A stretch of 64,000 nucleotides of DNA from NCBI GenBank assembly GCA_937922805.1, contig CALAJV010000022.1:19001-83000 (forward strand), in the 5' to 3' direction. This stretch comes from an uncultured Acidimicrobiales bacterium. GTDB lineage: Bacteria; Actinomycetota; Acidimicrobiia; Acidimicrobiales; SZUA-35. Shown in pieces: positions 9,250 to 18,910 of this stretch (its first letter is position 1; each line of letters begins with the position of its first letter). The notes beneath the pieces are model-generated. The model was not told the origin of the DNA, did no database searches, and saw only the letters and a program-made list of their open reading frames with translations. Both the position numbers and the translations under genes were made by a program.

Positions 9250-10977
9250 GGTCAGTTCCTCGTCCAGGTATTGTTTACGACAAAGCGCCCGTTGCAGTTT
9301 GCCTGAACTTGTTTTCGGCAAACTGCTCGGGCTAACAAGAACAACTTCCCGGCAGGGAACGCCGACGGTTTGCAGTGTTGCATCGCTGACCTGACTTCGA
9401 ACTTCGTCAAGATTTTCCATCATTCGGGTCTCGGCCACCACAACGACATGCTCTTTACCATTGCGCCCAGTTGCTGAAAACGCTATTACGTTGCCAGTTC
9501 GAACGCTGTTCAGCTCACCGACAGCTCTCTCAATATCTTGAGGGTAAACGTTGCGGCCGCCGACAATTATCAGATCTTTGATTCGGCCACACATGGCCAT
9601 TTGGCCATCCAACATATATGCCAGATCCCCAGTCTTCAGCCAATCACCGTCGAACAGTTCATCATTCGCCTCGGGTCGCTGATAGTAGCCAGGCGTGACC
9701 GAGGTGCCCCGAATTTGTAGCTCTCCGACCTTTCGATCGCTGAGCACCTCATTGCTCGCTGGGTCGACAACGCGGAACTCCAAGCCTGGCACTGGCCACC
9801 CAAGAAGAACAATTTCGCGGGCGTTGCTATTTCCTTCCCGCTCCTCAGCCGGAATCGGGACGGCAAGATGATCCTGTTCGAGAACGTTTGCGTCGACCAC
9901 ATCAGTCGTTAACCCAACCATTGGCTTAGGGAAACAGCCAGCAATAGCAATCTCGGCCATGCCAAAGGCAGGAAAGATGGCGCCCGGACGCAGTCCGTGT
10001 CGCTCACCTTCGGCCACAAAGGCCCGCACACTGTCAGGGTCGACTGGTTCGGCGCCATTCAGGGCGATTCGCAATGAGGAAAGATCCAATGGCTCTTTCA
10101 TATTTTTGAGAGCCCGGGTGGCAAGCACCCAACTAAAGTTCGGGCCAGCGGTTGCCGTGCCTCCGTAGCTTGAAATCCATTCCATCCATCGGCCGGGCCG
10201 AGCGAGGAAATCTTGAGGGGCTCCGAGAACCAAATTAAGGCCGGCAGCCATAGGCAGAATACAGAACCCTACGAGGCCCATGTCGTGGTACAGGGGAAGC
10301 CAGGACACCATCACATCGGAGCTGGTGGTCACACTAGCCGCTTCAAGAATAGCATCGAGGTTGGCAGCCACTACGTGGTTCGGCAGAACCACCCCTTTGG
10401 GTTCCGAGGTCGATCCGCTGGTGAACTGGAGCACGAAAATGTCGTCCTCAGAGTAGTCCGGAGCGCTAAAACGATCGGCGTCAGCGTCGGTTCCGGCCAA
10501 CTCCGGCAGCGGTAACAGAGGAGGGTCGCCCGGCGTCGGTTCGACAAATGGGGCCAGGTCCGGGTCAATTATTACCGCAACGCAGTCCGCGTTGGTAATT
10601 CGCGCCTTTGTGGCCTTGGTGAACTCATCTAGTGATGCCAACCTCATCGGCAATGGAAGGACGACAAGCGTCGCCCCGCAAAGCCAAATGGCCTGAAAGG
10701 CCGTAACAAGATCGGCTGTAGTCGGGCCAAGAACGGCGACATGGTCTCCGTGACCGATCCCCTGTTCCTGTAGGCGAAAGGCCATCGCCTTCGCCCCATG
10801 GTGCACTTCGGCCCACGTCTTGGTGACGGGTTCGTTCCCGGTCATGAATGTGACCGTGCCGTCGCCTTTAGCCGCGTGCTCAATTCGAGTCACAATTGTC
10901 CGCATATTCTTCCCAAGATAGGGCGCAGCGGCTAGATCTACACTTCCTGGACCAAGCCAAGCTCGCGTAACTTCCAA
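9241..10977 (-). CDS. Fatty acyl-AMP ligase / acyl-CoA synthetase
   Basis: 578-residue adenylate-forming enzyme that activates a fatty acid with ATP. The phosphate-binding motif FTSGSTSEPKGV is at residues 185-196, the A5-like FGMAEIAI follows later, and TGDLAY plus GRIKDLIIVGGRNVYPQDIE near the C-terminus are characteristic of FadD32-like fatty acyl-AMP ligases, which pass the acyl-adenylate to a carrier protein instead of CoA. No carrier protein or polyketide synthase is adjacent, so the acceptor is unknown. The frame opens at TTG 10977; an internal ATG at 10905 preceded by GGGAAG is an alternative start. Confidence 0.88.
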   Translation of the reverse strand: MEVTRAWLGPGSVDLAAAPYLGKNMRTIVTRIEHAAKGDGTVTFMTGNEPVTKTWAEVHHGAKAMAFRLQEQGIGHGDHVAVLGPTTADLVTAFQAIWLCGATLVVLPLPMRLASLDEFTKATKARITNADCVAVIIDPDLAPFVEPTPGDPPLLPLPELAGTDADADRFSAPDYSEDDIFVLQFTSGSTSEPKGVVLPNHVVAANLDAILEAASVTTSSDVMVSWLPLYHDMGLVGFCILPMAAGLNLVLGAPQDFLARPGRWMEWISSYGGTATAGPNFSWVLATRALKNMKEPLDLSSLRIALNGAEPVDPDSVRAFVAEGERHGLRPGAIFPAFGMAEIAIAGCFPKPMVGLTTDVVDANVLEQDHLAVPIPAEEREGNSNAREIVLLGWPVPGLEFRVVDPASNEVLSDRKVGELQIRGTSVTPGYYQRPEANDELFDGDWLKTGDLAYMLDGQMAMCGRIKDLIIVGGRNVYPQDIERAVGELNSVRTGNVIAFSATGRNGKEHVVVVAETRMMENLDEVRSQVSDATLQTVGVPCREVVLVSPSSLPKTSSGKLQRALCRKQYLDEELTLV

Positions 10978-11051
10978 ACCAGCCTTACAGTGTGACTAAA
11001 GCCACTAGCGCGACCACACCCATCCTTATTGTGGCGGTGGGAGCGGGAACG

Positions 11052-12407
11052 TTAGCTGCCGAAAATTGCGATCTGATTCGCTACTGGTCTCGCCTGTCCG
11101 GTCGAGGGCTTGTTGACAACGCCGCGTCCAGCGATCCACATTGTTGTCGAGCCTCCACCGTCAAGCATGACGGCGTTGGAAGCGCCCAATCTGGCCATCA
11201 GGTTCGCTGTTTCAGCACCAGTCATCCCAGCCGCCGTCTTCGAACGACCGTCAACCGTGACAAATACCAAAACATCACCTTCGTTGCTTGCGCCCATGGC
11301 ACTTCTTGGTGCCCGACTAGTAAAGGTAGGATCACCGTGAAAGTCCACCGTCTTGTTACCTTGGTGTACCAACGTCGGGTGGCCACTCACACCGAACGCG
11401 ATGCGTCGGTCAACTGAGCTGTTCACCCGCGAGTGGTGCTCCATGATTAGATCTTTTTGAAGCGTGATCCCGAACAACGAGGTGTAACCGTGATCTTTTC
11501 CGCCGTACACTTTGCCGCTTGAGACTGCTGGTCCGTCGTAGGGATCGAACCAGTTACCGTTGATGGCGGCCTGAGCCCCGATATCGATAGCCCAACTACC
11601 AACAGTCGACTTTGCTCGATCGCCAGGGCTAACCGAGAAGCCCTTGCTCCCTGATAAATGGACCAGAAGAACGTTCACCTTCTGATTCCTGGTGTTGTAG
11701 GTTCCGTAGGCCAAGCTCGGGGTCAGATATTCGACCGTTGAGAACCGACGCTTCGACACAAACCTGTTGAACTCGCCGACCGATATTGGATTCCGTTTCA
11801 TCAACGTCGCCGCTCGACGTTTCGCTTCCTGCTCAGCGGCCCGTCGAGCGGCATCAGCCTTCGCCTTCTTCTTAGCTGCCTGCTCTCTCGCCATTTCGAG
11901 CTGAGTCAAGTCCGAATCTGCCTTCTCCTTAGCCTCGGACTTTCGTAACAGCTCTGCTCGTTCCTCCGAAATCGTTACTTTACTCAGCGTCTCCAACATC
12001 GAATAATTGGTTCGACGCCTGTACTCTTCGCCCAGCTGGATGGTCGAAATTAGCCTTACTACCGGCAAACCATCATCGAGCTGTGAACCCCAGTAGGACA
12101 AGCCTTCCTCTTCTGGAAGCCGACGAAGGAGTTGACAATAGGCAGCATCCACTACGTCTTGGCTAGAGCGGTCAGCAGTTGTTGGTTCCACGCGACAAGA
12201 CCGAGCTGCTTTCCGACTCAACGGTAGTGGAGCAGAAAAATTGTTGAACGACCGACCGTTGGGTTCAGCTCGTCGAATCCGATCCGTCTGAGAAGAGCTC
12301 GCTACCGACTCCTGGCTCGCCGCTTGCGACGCTGCTAGCGATGGAAATAGACCTATCAACATAATTGTGAGCACAGCAAAGCTAGCCCGCCGACTTACCT
12401 TGACCAT
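11052..12407 (-). CDS. Secreted phosphodiester glycosidase (NAGPA/DUF2233) with DUF4214 module
   Basis: 451 residues. Signal peptide at 1-26 (cleavage near LAASQA). A DUF4214-like block at ~85-132 contains DAAYCQLLRRLPEEEGLSYW, a Lys/Glu/Ala-rich coiled coil follows (~140-205), then a NAGPA domain (~220-451) with AINGNWFDPYDG, RSAMGAS, VTVDGRS, GMTGAETANLM and VMLDGGGSTTMW. The mammalian relative uncovers mannose-6-phosphate; bacterial members act on phosphodiester-linked sugars and are secreted. DUF4214 also occurs in the deacetylase at 17593. The true substrate, perhaps a cell-wall or exopolysaccharide phosphodiester, is inferred only. Confidence 0.85.
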   Translation of the reverse strand: MVKVSRRASFAVLTIMLIGLFPSLAASQAASQESVASSSQTDRIRRAEPNGRSFNNFSAPLPLSRKAARSCRVEPTTADRSSQDVVDAAYCQLLRRLPEEEGLSYWGSQLDDGLPVVRLISTIQLGEEYRRRTNYSMLETLSKVTISEERAELLRKSEAKEKADSDLTQLEMAREQAAKKKAKADAARRAAEQEAKRRAATLMKRNPISVGEFNRFVSKRRFSTVEYLTPSLAYGTYNTRNQKVNVLLVHLSGSKGFSVSPGDRAKSTVGSWAIDIGAQAAINGNWFDPYDGPAVSSGKVYGGKDHGYTSLFGITLQKDLIMEHHSRVNSSVDRRIAFGVSGHPTLVHQGNKTVDFHGDPTFTSRAPRSAMGASNEGDVLVFVTVDGRSKTAAGMTGAETANLMARLGASNAVMLDGGGSTTMWIAGRGVVNKPSTGQARPVANQIAIFGS

Positions 12408-12586
12408 CTTTCGATGCTCTCTTCCGCGTTTCGGTTTCTGATCCCGCCGTTTGGGAATCGCTAAAACCAGTTAACCGCAGCTCGGCCAGGGCGGGTAGAA
12501 AGGAACTACCTGGTCACCGACAAATCGGTGGATCAAAAGGCCTACAGTGGGCCAGCGCAAACGCTGGATTGGAGCTCAAGCAAACA

Positions 12587-14104
12587 CTAATCGGCGCTAT
12601 CAAGCCGACGCAGAGCAGAGAGCACAGGCCTAACGACGCGCTTCGTCCTGGGAGTGAAGTAGGCCGCTCGAAGTTGCTCCAACGCAGCCCGAGCCGGGCC
12701 CTCGCCAAAGGTCGGATACGGGCGGATCATCAGCCCGATTTCGCTTAACTTCGCCTTAGCTTTAACCCGACTGGTCAACTCGTTGATTGCTTCGCCTGCC
12801 GCTTCACCAACAACAGTGGCACCAACAAGTCGCCCCTTCCGATCGGTGAATAGATCGGCGAATCCAACTGGGTCGCCGGTCGTGACCGACCGGTCGAGTT
12901 GGTCGTAGGAGAAACTGTTCTTGGTTAGGTCTGAGCCCATGGTTCGACCGACACTAGCCACTTCTGGGTCAGTGAAAATGGCGAATGGGATGATGTCGTA
13001 GTTCGTCGAACGTCGCAGTTTGAACAGTGCATTGCTGACGATCAACCCACCGTGATACGCCGCAGTGTGCGTGAATGGCATCTTTCCGACCACATCACCA
13101 CCGGCGAAGATATGAGAATTGGACGTCTGCAAATAGTCATTGACTTCAACTACTCCCCCAGCCCCGAGAGTGACGCCAACAGACTCAAGTCCGATCCCGG
13201 TGGTATTCGGGCGGCGGCCGGTAGCGACCAACACAGCGTCTACCGTTATCGATTCACCATCGTCAGTTCCGATTTGGTATTCGGGAGTTGAACCTAGTTC
13301 CTTGGATGAAACAGACGTTACTTTCACGCCAGTCTTGAGTGTGAGGCCTTCTGCTCGGAGGCGACTTCCGATGAGGTCGCTCACGTTGGGGGCCAAGGAG
13401 GCCAAGATTTTTGGCTCGGCCTCAAAGATCACAACCGAGCTACCGAGCCGCGAGAAAGCCTGACCTAGCTCACACCCGATGACGCCGCCTCCAATGACGG
13501 CTAGCCGTTCAGGCAGAGTTGTCAGGGACCACAGATTCTCAGAAGTGAGGGGATCCGATTCTCTTAGACCTGGGATCGGTGGGATTGCCGGTTTGGCTCC
13601 AGTGGCGATCATAGCTTTGCGATACTTCAGGGTTCGCTCCCCTGCCTGAACCAGGCCATCAGCAACAAACTGGCCATACTCGGCCACAACCTCGACGCCG
13701 GCGTTTTCCAGAGTTTCTACGGAGTCGTGATGAGCGATATGTTCCCGAGCATTGTCGACCAGGCCCATGACCGCGGCAAAGTCAATTTTTGGTTCCACCG
13801 GCTCGATTCCGTGAATATCGGCCGTTCTCATCGTGTGCGCCGCCTTGGCAGCAGCAATCAGCCTTTTGCTCGGTATGCATCCGGTCCAAAGGCAGTCGCC
13901 ACCCGGTCGATCTGGTTCGACCATAACGACCTTAGCCCCCATGCCGGCCGCTCCCTGAGCCGCAACAAGCCCAGCTGTGCCCCCACCAATTATTACGAGA
14001 TCGTAGATCCCCGGTTCGCTGCTCGGCTCCACACGCGTAAATGCTTCGCTCGTACTTGCTTCGCTGGTGAGCGAGCTTGGTTCGCTTGGGCTTAGATCTG
14101 ACAC
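12587..14104 (-). CDS. FAD-dependent dithiol-disulfide oxidoreductase (mercuric reductase/lipoamide dehydrogenase-like)
   Basis: 505 residues of class I pyridine nucleotide-disulfide oxidoreductase. Residues ~33-50 carry the FAD-binding DLVIIGGGTAGLVAAQGAA. The redox-active pair is in GGDCLWTGCIPSK, followed by the NAD(P)-binding LAVIGGGVIGCELGQAFSRLG, the second FAD motif FAGGDVVGKMPFTHTA, and the dimerisation domain ending IRPYPTFGEG. The C-x4-C spacing fits MerA- or Lpd-like enzymes. The N-terminal heavy-metal domain of MerA is absent, and so are the C-terminal mercury-binding cysteines, so it is not a mercuric reductase in the strict sense. GTG start at 14104 with GGGAGGA upstream. Confidence 0.87.
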   Translation of the reverse strand: MSDLSPSEPSSLTSEASTSEAFTRVEPSSEPGIYDLVIIGGGTAGLVAAQGAAGMGAKVVMVEPDRPGGDCLWTGCIPSKRLIAAAKAAHTMRTADIHGIEPVEPKIDFAAVMGLVDNAREHIAHHDSVETLENAGVEVVAEYGQFVADGLVQAGERTLKYRKAMIATGAKPAIPPIPGLRESDPLTSENLWSLTTLPERLAVIGGGVIGCELGQAFSRLGSSVVIFEAEPKILASLAPNVSDLIGSRLRAEGLTLKTGVKVTSVSSKELGSTPEYQIGTDDGESITVDAVLVATGRRPNTTGIGLESVGVTLGAGGVVEVNDYLQTSNSHIFAGGDVVGKMPFTHTAAYHGGLIVSNALFKLRRSTNYDIIPFAIFTDPEVASVGRTMGSDLTKNSFSYDQLDRSVTTGDPVGFADLFTDRKGRLVGATVVGEAAGEAINELTSRVKAKAKLSEIGLMIRPYPTFGEGPARAALEQLRAAYFTPRTKRVVRPVLSALRRLDSAD

Positions 14105-14175
14105 TTTTCCTCCCGGTATCTCAACCGGCAGGATCGACTGATTATTCAGCGTTGTCGAAGAAATTCTTCCAGAAT

Positions 14176-14874
14176 CTATGTTTGCGCCCGATCGGCAACG
14201 ATCTGCTCGGCCATTGCATCAAGAGTCGGCTTTCGGAACCCGGCCATTGTTTTTTGATAGGCGCCCCGGTCAAGAGCGCCCATCGACGATGCTTCCTCAA
14301 TTGCCACGTCGAGAACATTCTCGAGAGGCACAACCCGATCAAGAAACCCGACGTCTACGGCTGTCGCTGGGTCGGTAAGACGAGCGTTGGCGATCGAGCG
14401 TTGGATATGACGTTTGCTGAGTCTCTCATTGGCGATCGTATGAGCCCATTCAGGTAACGTCAGCCCGATCGCTACCTCGTTCAAGCCAATCTTGAATGAA
14501 CCTTCGGCTCCGACTCGTACATCGGAACCCAGAAGCATTAGCGCGCCGGCAGCAACGGCGTGACCGGTACAGGCGGCAACAATCGGCAGGCCACATCCGT
14601 AAAGTTTGCGAACTAAGTCACCTCCGTCGGCCACGAGGTCAACCACTGCGCCGATGTCTCCCGATTTGAAAACCTCGAGATCGAAACCACCGCTAAACCG
14701 CCCATCTCGACCAGCCAGTACAGCGGCAACTACCTTTTGGTTCTGTTCCGCGTCGGAGACAGCCTCGACGAGATCAGCGATCGTAGTCTTCGACAGAGCA
14801 TTCGCTTTTCCGTCATCCATGGTAATCACTGCAACGGAACTATCGGCAACCATGCGCATTGAAACGTTTGACAT
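14176..14874 (-). CDS. Enoyl-CoA hydratase/isomerase (crotonase) family protein
   Basis: 232-residue crotonase fold. It opens with VAVITMDDGKANALSKTTI, and the oxyanion-hole regions are GRDGRFSGGFDLEVF and VAACTGHAVAAGALMLLGSDVRVG. The usual hydratase glutamates at the active site are replaced: the first conserved Glu region reads G-A-L-M-L-L-G, and the second reads N-E-V-A-I-G-L-T-L-P. It may therefore be an isomerase or another crotonase reaction. The ATG at 14874 has AGGGAA 6 bases upstream. Same strand as and 71 bp upstream of the FAD oxidoreductase. Confidence 0.84.
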   Translation of the reverse strand: MSNVSMRMVADSSVAVITMDDGKANALSKTTIADLVEAVSDAEQNQKVVAAVLAGRDGRFSGGFDLEVFKSGDIGAVVDLVADGGDLVRKLYGCGLPIVAACTGHAVAAGALMLLGSDVRVGAEGSFKIGLNEVAIGLTLPEWAHTIANERLSKRHIQRSIANARLTDPATAVDVGFLDRVVPLENVLDVAIEEASSMGALDRGAYQKTMAGFRKPTLDAMAEQIVADRAQT

Positions 14875-14934
14875 TTTGATTCCCTATTCTGTCTTTTTGT
14901 TCTGTCAACTACTTCGTGTAACTAGATCTGTGTA

Positions 14935-15810
14935 CTAGCTCTGTTGCGTTAGCGCCATTTGCAGCACTGGTGGCAGTGGCTCGCGATGAACAATTGCTAG
15001 ACGGTTGGTGGAGCGGGTCAAGGCCACATACAACAGACTCAGCCCGCCTGATTGTCGGAGGAATCGTGCGGGCTCGACGACAACAACCGAATCGAACTCA
15101 AGACCTTTTGCCGTCCACGGAGTCAGCGCTCGGACGTGCTCGATATCGACGACCCCACCAGGTAGGTCTACGCCGATAATGGCGACCGACCGGCGCTCAC
15201 CCTTCTCGATCGAGAACTGCTGGGCAACCTCACCGACCGTTCGTTCCAGATTTTCAGTTTGACGGACGACTACATCGTGCCCAGAAGAACGCACCGCTTG
15301 CGAGGCTGGAAGGTCCGGCACCAGCTGAGCCAGAATTCCTGACGCTACCTGATTGACCTCAGACGGAGACCGGTAGTTGGTGGTCAGGCTTTGCTGCTCA
15401 AAGTTCGCGAATTCGGACGGCAAGTGTTCCTGCCAGCTCCCGGGATCACCTATCGATCGTTGGGCCAAGTCGCCCAAGAGTGTGACGGCGCCCCGTCGCG
15501 ATCGACGAACAACCATGCGCCATTGCATCGGTGTCAGATCCTGCGCCTCATCAACAATCACGTGACCAAAACGCCACACTTGCTCATCAACCGCAAGCTG
15601 ACGGACGGTCGCACCCTGCTGTTGAATTTCGTCGGGACGTTCAACCTCTAGCTCGGTGAACGCTGCTCCGTCGTTGTCGAGAATCGCCTCGCCGTTATCC
15701 TCAGCTCTGATAGTCCGATCGACGGCTTTCCCGCTAGACGATTCGGTTGCCTCGGCCCACTCTTCTGGGGCTTCGGGGAGACCGGTCAATCGGTCGGAGA
15801 AATCTGACAT
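14935..15810 (-). CDS. HelD-type helicase, C-terminal half (separate ORF)
   Basis: 291 residues containing the second half of a UvrD-like superfamily 1 ATPase of the HelD/HelR type: VIVDEAQDLTPMQWRM (Walker B, DEAQ at residues 87-90), LTTNYRSPSEV (motif IV), TPWTAKGLEFDSVVVVEP (motif V) and LLYVALTRSTNRLAIVH (motif VI). HelD recycles stalled RNA polymerase. The ATG lies immediately after and in frame with the TAA of the N-terminal half, reading T-A-A-A-T-G. A GAGGA (15818-15822) 7 bases before the ATG is a well-spaced ribosome binding site inside the end of the upstream ORF. This is consistent with a genuine two-subunit split, or with a nonsense mutation that happens to be rescued by reinitiation. 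Confidence 0.82.
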   Translation of the reverse strand: MSDFSDRLTGLPEAPEEWAEATESSSGKAVDRTIRAEDNGEAILDNDGAAFTELEVERPDEIQQQGATVRQLAVDEQVWRFGHVIVDEAQDLTPMQWRMVVRRSRRGAVTLLGDLAQRSIGDPGSWQEHLPSEFANFEQQSLTTNYRSPSEVNQVASGILAQLVPDLPASQAVRSSGHDVVVRQTENLERTVGEVAQQFSIEKGERRSVAIIGVDLPGGVVDIEHVRALTPWTAKGLEFDSVVVVEPARFLRQSGGLSLLYVALTRSTNRLAIVHREPLPPVLQMALTQQS

Positions 15811-17466
15811 TTAACTATCCTCGTCAAACCGTTGTTGAAGAACTTGAATGTCGAACATAGGGTCCGAGCCAGCGAGCGAGTCGGCGACCTCATCAAGGCT
15901 CATGTCCATGTCTTCACTGTCTATGTCATCGTCAATCTCAGTCGCATCTTCTAGCTCCGCCAGTTCAAACTCACTGGTTTCATCCCGCTCCACGATCCGT
16001 TCGTCGTCGCGCTCGCCGACCGCTACCACACCGAGGAGTGAAAGCAGTTCATCAAGTAGCGGGATATCGGCGTAACTCCATCGGATAGATGGAACCTGTC
16101 GATGGGGTACGCGCGGGCGAAACAACAGCGATAAGTCGTCACCGCTTAGCGATGTACCTCGCGCCCCTTGCTGGAGCAAGCTCTTCGAACCAAGGAGATC
16201 GTTCAATAACTGTTCCGGAGTCAGCGGCGGCCAGTGCCGGAGAAGAAATTCTCGAACCGAATCTGATTCCCGAAAGTGTTCTCGAGCATCTTCTCGATTA
16301 TGGAAAGACGGATCGAACACCAGCTCAGTTAGCGATTCGATAAGTTCGAACCGAAAGACATCGGCACCCTCATTGTGCGTTGGATATCGCTTGGCCGCTT
16401 CAAACAATTTTTGTAGCTGTGGGGCTGGCAGCGAAATACGCCGAGCCCCGTACCAGGTCTGAAAGCTCTGATCCGGAATTCTTTGCCGGTCAGCCACGGC
16501 GTTGGCCAATAGGTCGACCATCTCGATTCGACCTTTCAGAGCTGATAGCGCAGGGTCTTCAGGTTTACCCCGGCGCACCCCGGGATACAGCTCCGGAGCA
16601 GTCACTGAGATCACACCGGTTTCACCCAAGGAGGGAAGGACTCCCGCTATGTAGCTGAGGAACTCGGAGGTCGGTCCGATTATCAGCACACCGGTGTCTG
16701 ACAGCGACTCTCGCTGGGCGTACAGCAAGTACGCTGCGCGATGTAGAGCGACCACAGTTTTGCCAGTGCCCGGACCACCCTGAACGACAAGAGGAGCATT
16801 GTCGCTGGCTCGAATAATCGCGTCTTGTTCGGCTTGGATCGTGGCAACCACTGAGCGCATCTGTTCTCTGGTCGGTGCTGACACTGAAGCTAGCAACGCT
16901 GCTTCGCCTCTAAGACCGATTTCATCGACTGCCGAGTCGACGTCAAAAACGTCATCGGAATATCCGACCAGCTGGTGAGCCGACTCGGTTCCTGAGTCTC
17001 CGTAGTGAAGGTTCCGCCGCCGCTGAACGCCCATTCGCTCAAGTGGTGTCGCTTGATAAAACGGAACAGCAGCCGGAGCCCGCCAATCGATCAACAGCGG
17101 GTCATCATCGTCGATGACCGTTAGCCGACCAACATATTTACGCTCCCCTGCGTCGTCGACCGTACATCCGAAAGCTAGCGCTTGTCCGGCCGACTTGAGC
17201 TCATTAACTCGGCGCACCGCATGCATGGCTCGATCTGATGTCTGACGAACCAAGGCGGCTGCAACCGCGGCATCGGCCTCAGCGTCTTCATCGTAGATGT
17301 CCCGAATCCCCTCTTCGGTCATTTCGGCCGCTTCGGCCGCCAGCCGTTCTGCCCGAGCGACCGCGGTCGCTAGATAGGCATCCTGCACTCTTCGGATGTT
17401 CTGTAAGACAGCGATCTCAGCTTCGAGTTCAGTATCGCGTCCCGGCTGGGCGGAATCCGGAGTCAC
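15811..17466 (-). CDS. HelD-type helicase, N-terminal half with P-loop
   Basis: 551 residues. The N-terminal coiled-coil arm (~10-55) is followed by a YVGRLTVIDDDDPLLIDWRAP segment typical of HelD, and the Walker A GGPGTGKT at residues 230-237, then AAYLLYAQRESL. The frame ends in a highly acidic linker (Asp/Glu-rich, ~495-550), TAA at 15811-15813. In other actinobacteria the chain continues into the DEAQ half without interruption; here that half is a separate ORF starting at the very next codon. Together they have 842 residues, somewhat more than a typical HelD. GTG start at 17466 without a clear ribosome binding site, so the true start could differ slightly. Confidence 0.84.
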   Translation of the reverse strand: MTPDSAQPGRDTELEAEIAVLQNIRRVQDAYLATAVARAERLAAEAAEMTEEGIRDIYDEDAEADAAVAAALVRQTSDRAMHAVRRVNELKSAGQALAFGCTVDDAGERKYVGRLTVIDDDDPLLIDWRAPAAVPFYQATPLERMGVQRRRNLHYGDSGTESAHQLVGYSDDVFDVDSAVDEIGLRGEAALLASVSAPTREQMRSVVATIQAEQDAIIRASDNAPLVVQGGPGTGKTVVALHRAAYLLYAQRESLSDTGVLIIGPTSEFLSYIAGVLPSLGETGVISVTAPELYPGVRRGKPEDPALSALKGRIEMVDLLANAVADRQRIPDQSFQTWYGARRISLPAPQLQKLFEAAKRYPTHNEGADVFRFELIESLTELVFDPSFHNREDAREHFRESDSVREFLLRHWPPLTPEQLLNDLLGSKSLLQQGARGTSLSGDDLSLLFRPRVPHRQVPSIRWSYADIPLLDELLSLLGVVAVGERDDERIVERDETSEFELAELEDATEIDDDIDSEDMDMSLDEVADSLAGSDPMFDIQVLQQRFDEDS

Positions 17467-17592
17467 CAGGTCAAGGATAGAGCCGATGCAAGCTGCTTGG
17501 GCCCAAGTTCTTCAAACTCGAAGCCTTCCCGCTCTCAGTCCGATCCGTTTAGTTCGCGCTGTTTTTGCTTCCAACCATTCAGGTAAAGCAAT

Positions 17593-18783
17593 CTAGTTGT
17601 AAGGCGAAACGTTCGATGACAAGCATAGATAACTGACACTGACATCGCCGTTGTAACAGCCCCCGGTCAACTCCGATGCAGTTCTGGCAATATGTTCTGG
17701 GCTCTCTGAGAAATGGACGAGCAACGAGCCTCGGTCTACTGAACCACTCGCCAACTGGGCGACCCAATAGGTGGCGCCATCAACGTCGGGCTGGCGATCC
17801 AACACCGCGCCATAAACAAAGGCAACGAACTGTTGGTCACTCATCGTTCCGAAAGACTTAAACTCGGAGCCACTAGCGAAATAGCCACTGATCTCATCTA
17901 GCGACTTGCCTCCAGCGTGGATCCTTGTCCAATATTCCAACCCGTCAGCATCTGCTGGGCGATCGAAATAGGCCTTATATAAACGGCCCACTTGGAACCG
18001 CGGCCATGATTCAGGTGCCTCAGGATCGATGGAAAATTCGGTGGGGACTCCGCCACAACCAGGGAGCGGCTGGAAATCAAAGCGACTGCGGTTCGCTGTC
18101 AACCACTCGGAAAGCACACGATATCCGGGCAATCGGTTAGACGGACCGTCGTGCATTAAAATGGTATCGCCGTCGCTAGCTCGGTTAAGTTGTCGCATCA
18201 TTGCGTACGGGGACCAACCCGACCCGGCTTGGCTAAGTCGCCAGTCACCAGTGTCGATATCCCACAGCCCTGACCGGCTTCCAGCGGTGGTCCAGTCTTC
18301 GTTAGTTAACCCCGAAACAACCGCCAGATGGTGAACTCGGCCACTCGTTGCCCCGTATGGAGGTCGATAGCACGTAGTTCGAATGCCGGTCGTGGCCTGA
18401 ATCACCTTGGTTGTTTCGCCGAACTCGGCCAGAATGTTCGCGTCGCTCGTTCGGTTTAAGTTGGGATGGTTCCACGTGTGGTTGGCAACGGCATGGCCCT
18501 CGCCGACGATTCGCTGCGCGGTGGCTGGGTCGGCGGCGACGTTGCGACCGGTGATGAAAAACGTGGCATTGATGTTGTGCACGTCCAACAGATCGAGAAA
18601 CCGATTAGTGTCGGCCCCGGGACCGTCGTCGAAGGTAAGGTAGATGACCGGTTTGCGAGCTGCTTCTACCGGTGCGGGAACCACGACAACCAAAATTGAG
18701 GTTAGCAACATCAAGGCTGCCACTATTTGGGGCAACCGACGAGCCGATATCGGCAACCGGTTTAGATCCGCCCTCTTCTCCAC
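17593..18783 (-). CDS. Secreted polysaccharide deacetylase with C-terminal DUF4214 repeats
   Basis: 396 residues. A signal or membrane anchor spans residues ~18-41. The NodB domain has TFDDGP (50-55, catalytic Asp), HTWNHP (102-107, metal His pair), RPPYG (140-144) and WDIDTGDW (174-181), so all key positions of carbohydrate esterase family 4 are present. Two DUF4214-like blocks follow (~258-305 and ~310-370): RLYKAYFDRPADADGLEYW, then FVYGAVLDRQPDVDGATYW. It likely removes acetyl groups from peptidoglycan or a secreted polysaccharide outside the membrane. DUF4214 may bind a surface component. Divergent from rlmG, with a 127-bp spacer. Confidence 0.88.
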   Translation of the reverse strand: MEKRADLNRLPISARRLPQIVAALMLLTSILVVVVPAPVEAARKPVIYLTFDDGPGADTNRFLDLLDVHNINATFFITGRNVAADPATAQRIVGEGHAVANHTWNHPNLNRTSDANILAEFGETTKVIQATTGIRTTCYRPPYGATSGRVHHLAVVSGLTNEDWTTAGSRSGLWDIDTGDWRLSQAGSGWSPYAMMRQLNRASDGDTILMHDGPSNRLPGYRVLSEWLTANRSRFDFQPLPGCGGVPTEFSIDPEAPESWPRFQVGRLYKAYFDRPADADGLEYWTRIHAGGKSLDEISGYFASGSEFKSFGTMSDQQFVAFVYGAVLDRQPDVDGATYWVAQLASGSVDRGSLLVHFSESPEHIARTASELTGGCYNGDVSVSYLCLSSNVSPYN

Positions 18784-18910
18784 CCTATTTAGATCGTCAG
18801 GCCACAGACCTGAGCCAATAGGCCGTGGTGCCCATATGTAGCCAAGTCAGCCCAATCGCCGATGTCAATCGCACCAAGTCGCAGAACTTGTCGGTACCGT
18901 TCAGGGGGCT

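Noticed and set aside
15808..15813. HelD stop as another recoded codon
   Set aside because: It is TAA, not TGA or TAG, and is followed by an ATG with its own ribosome site; recoding is not needed.
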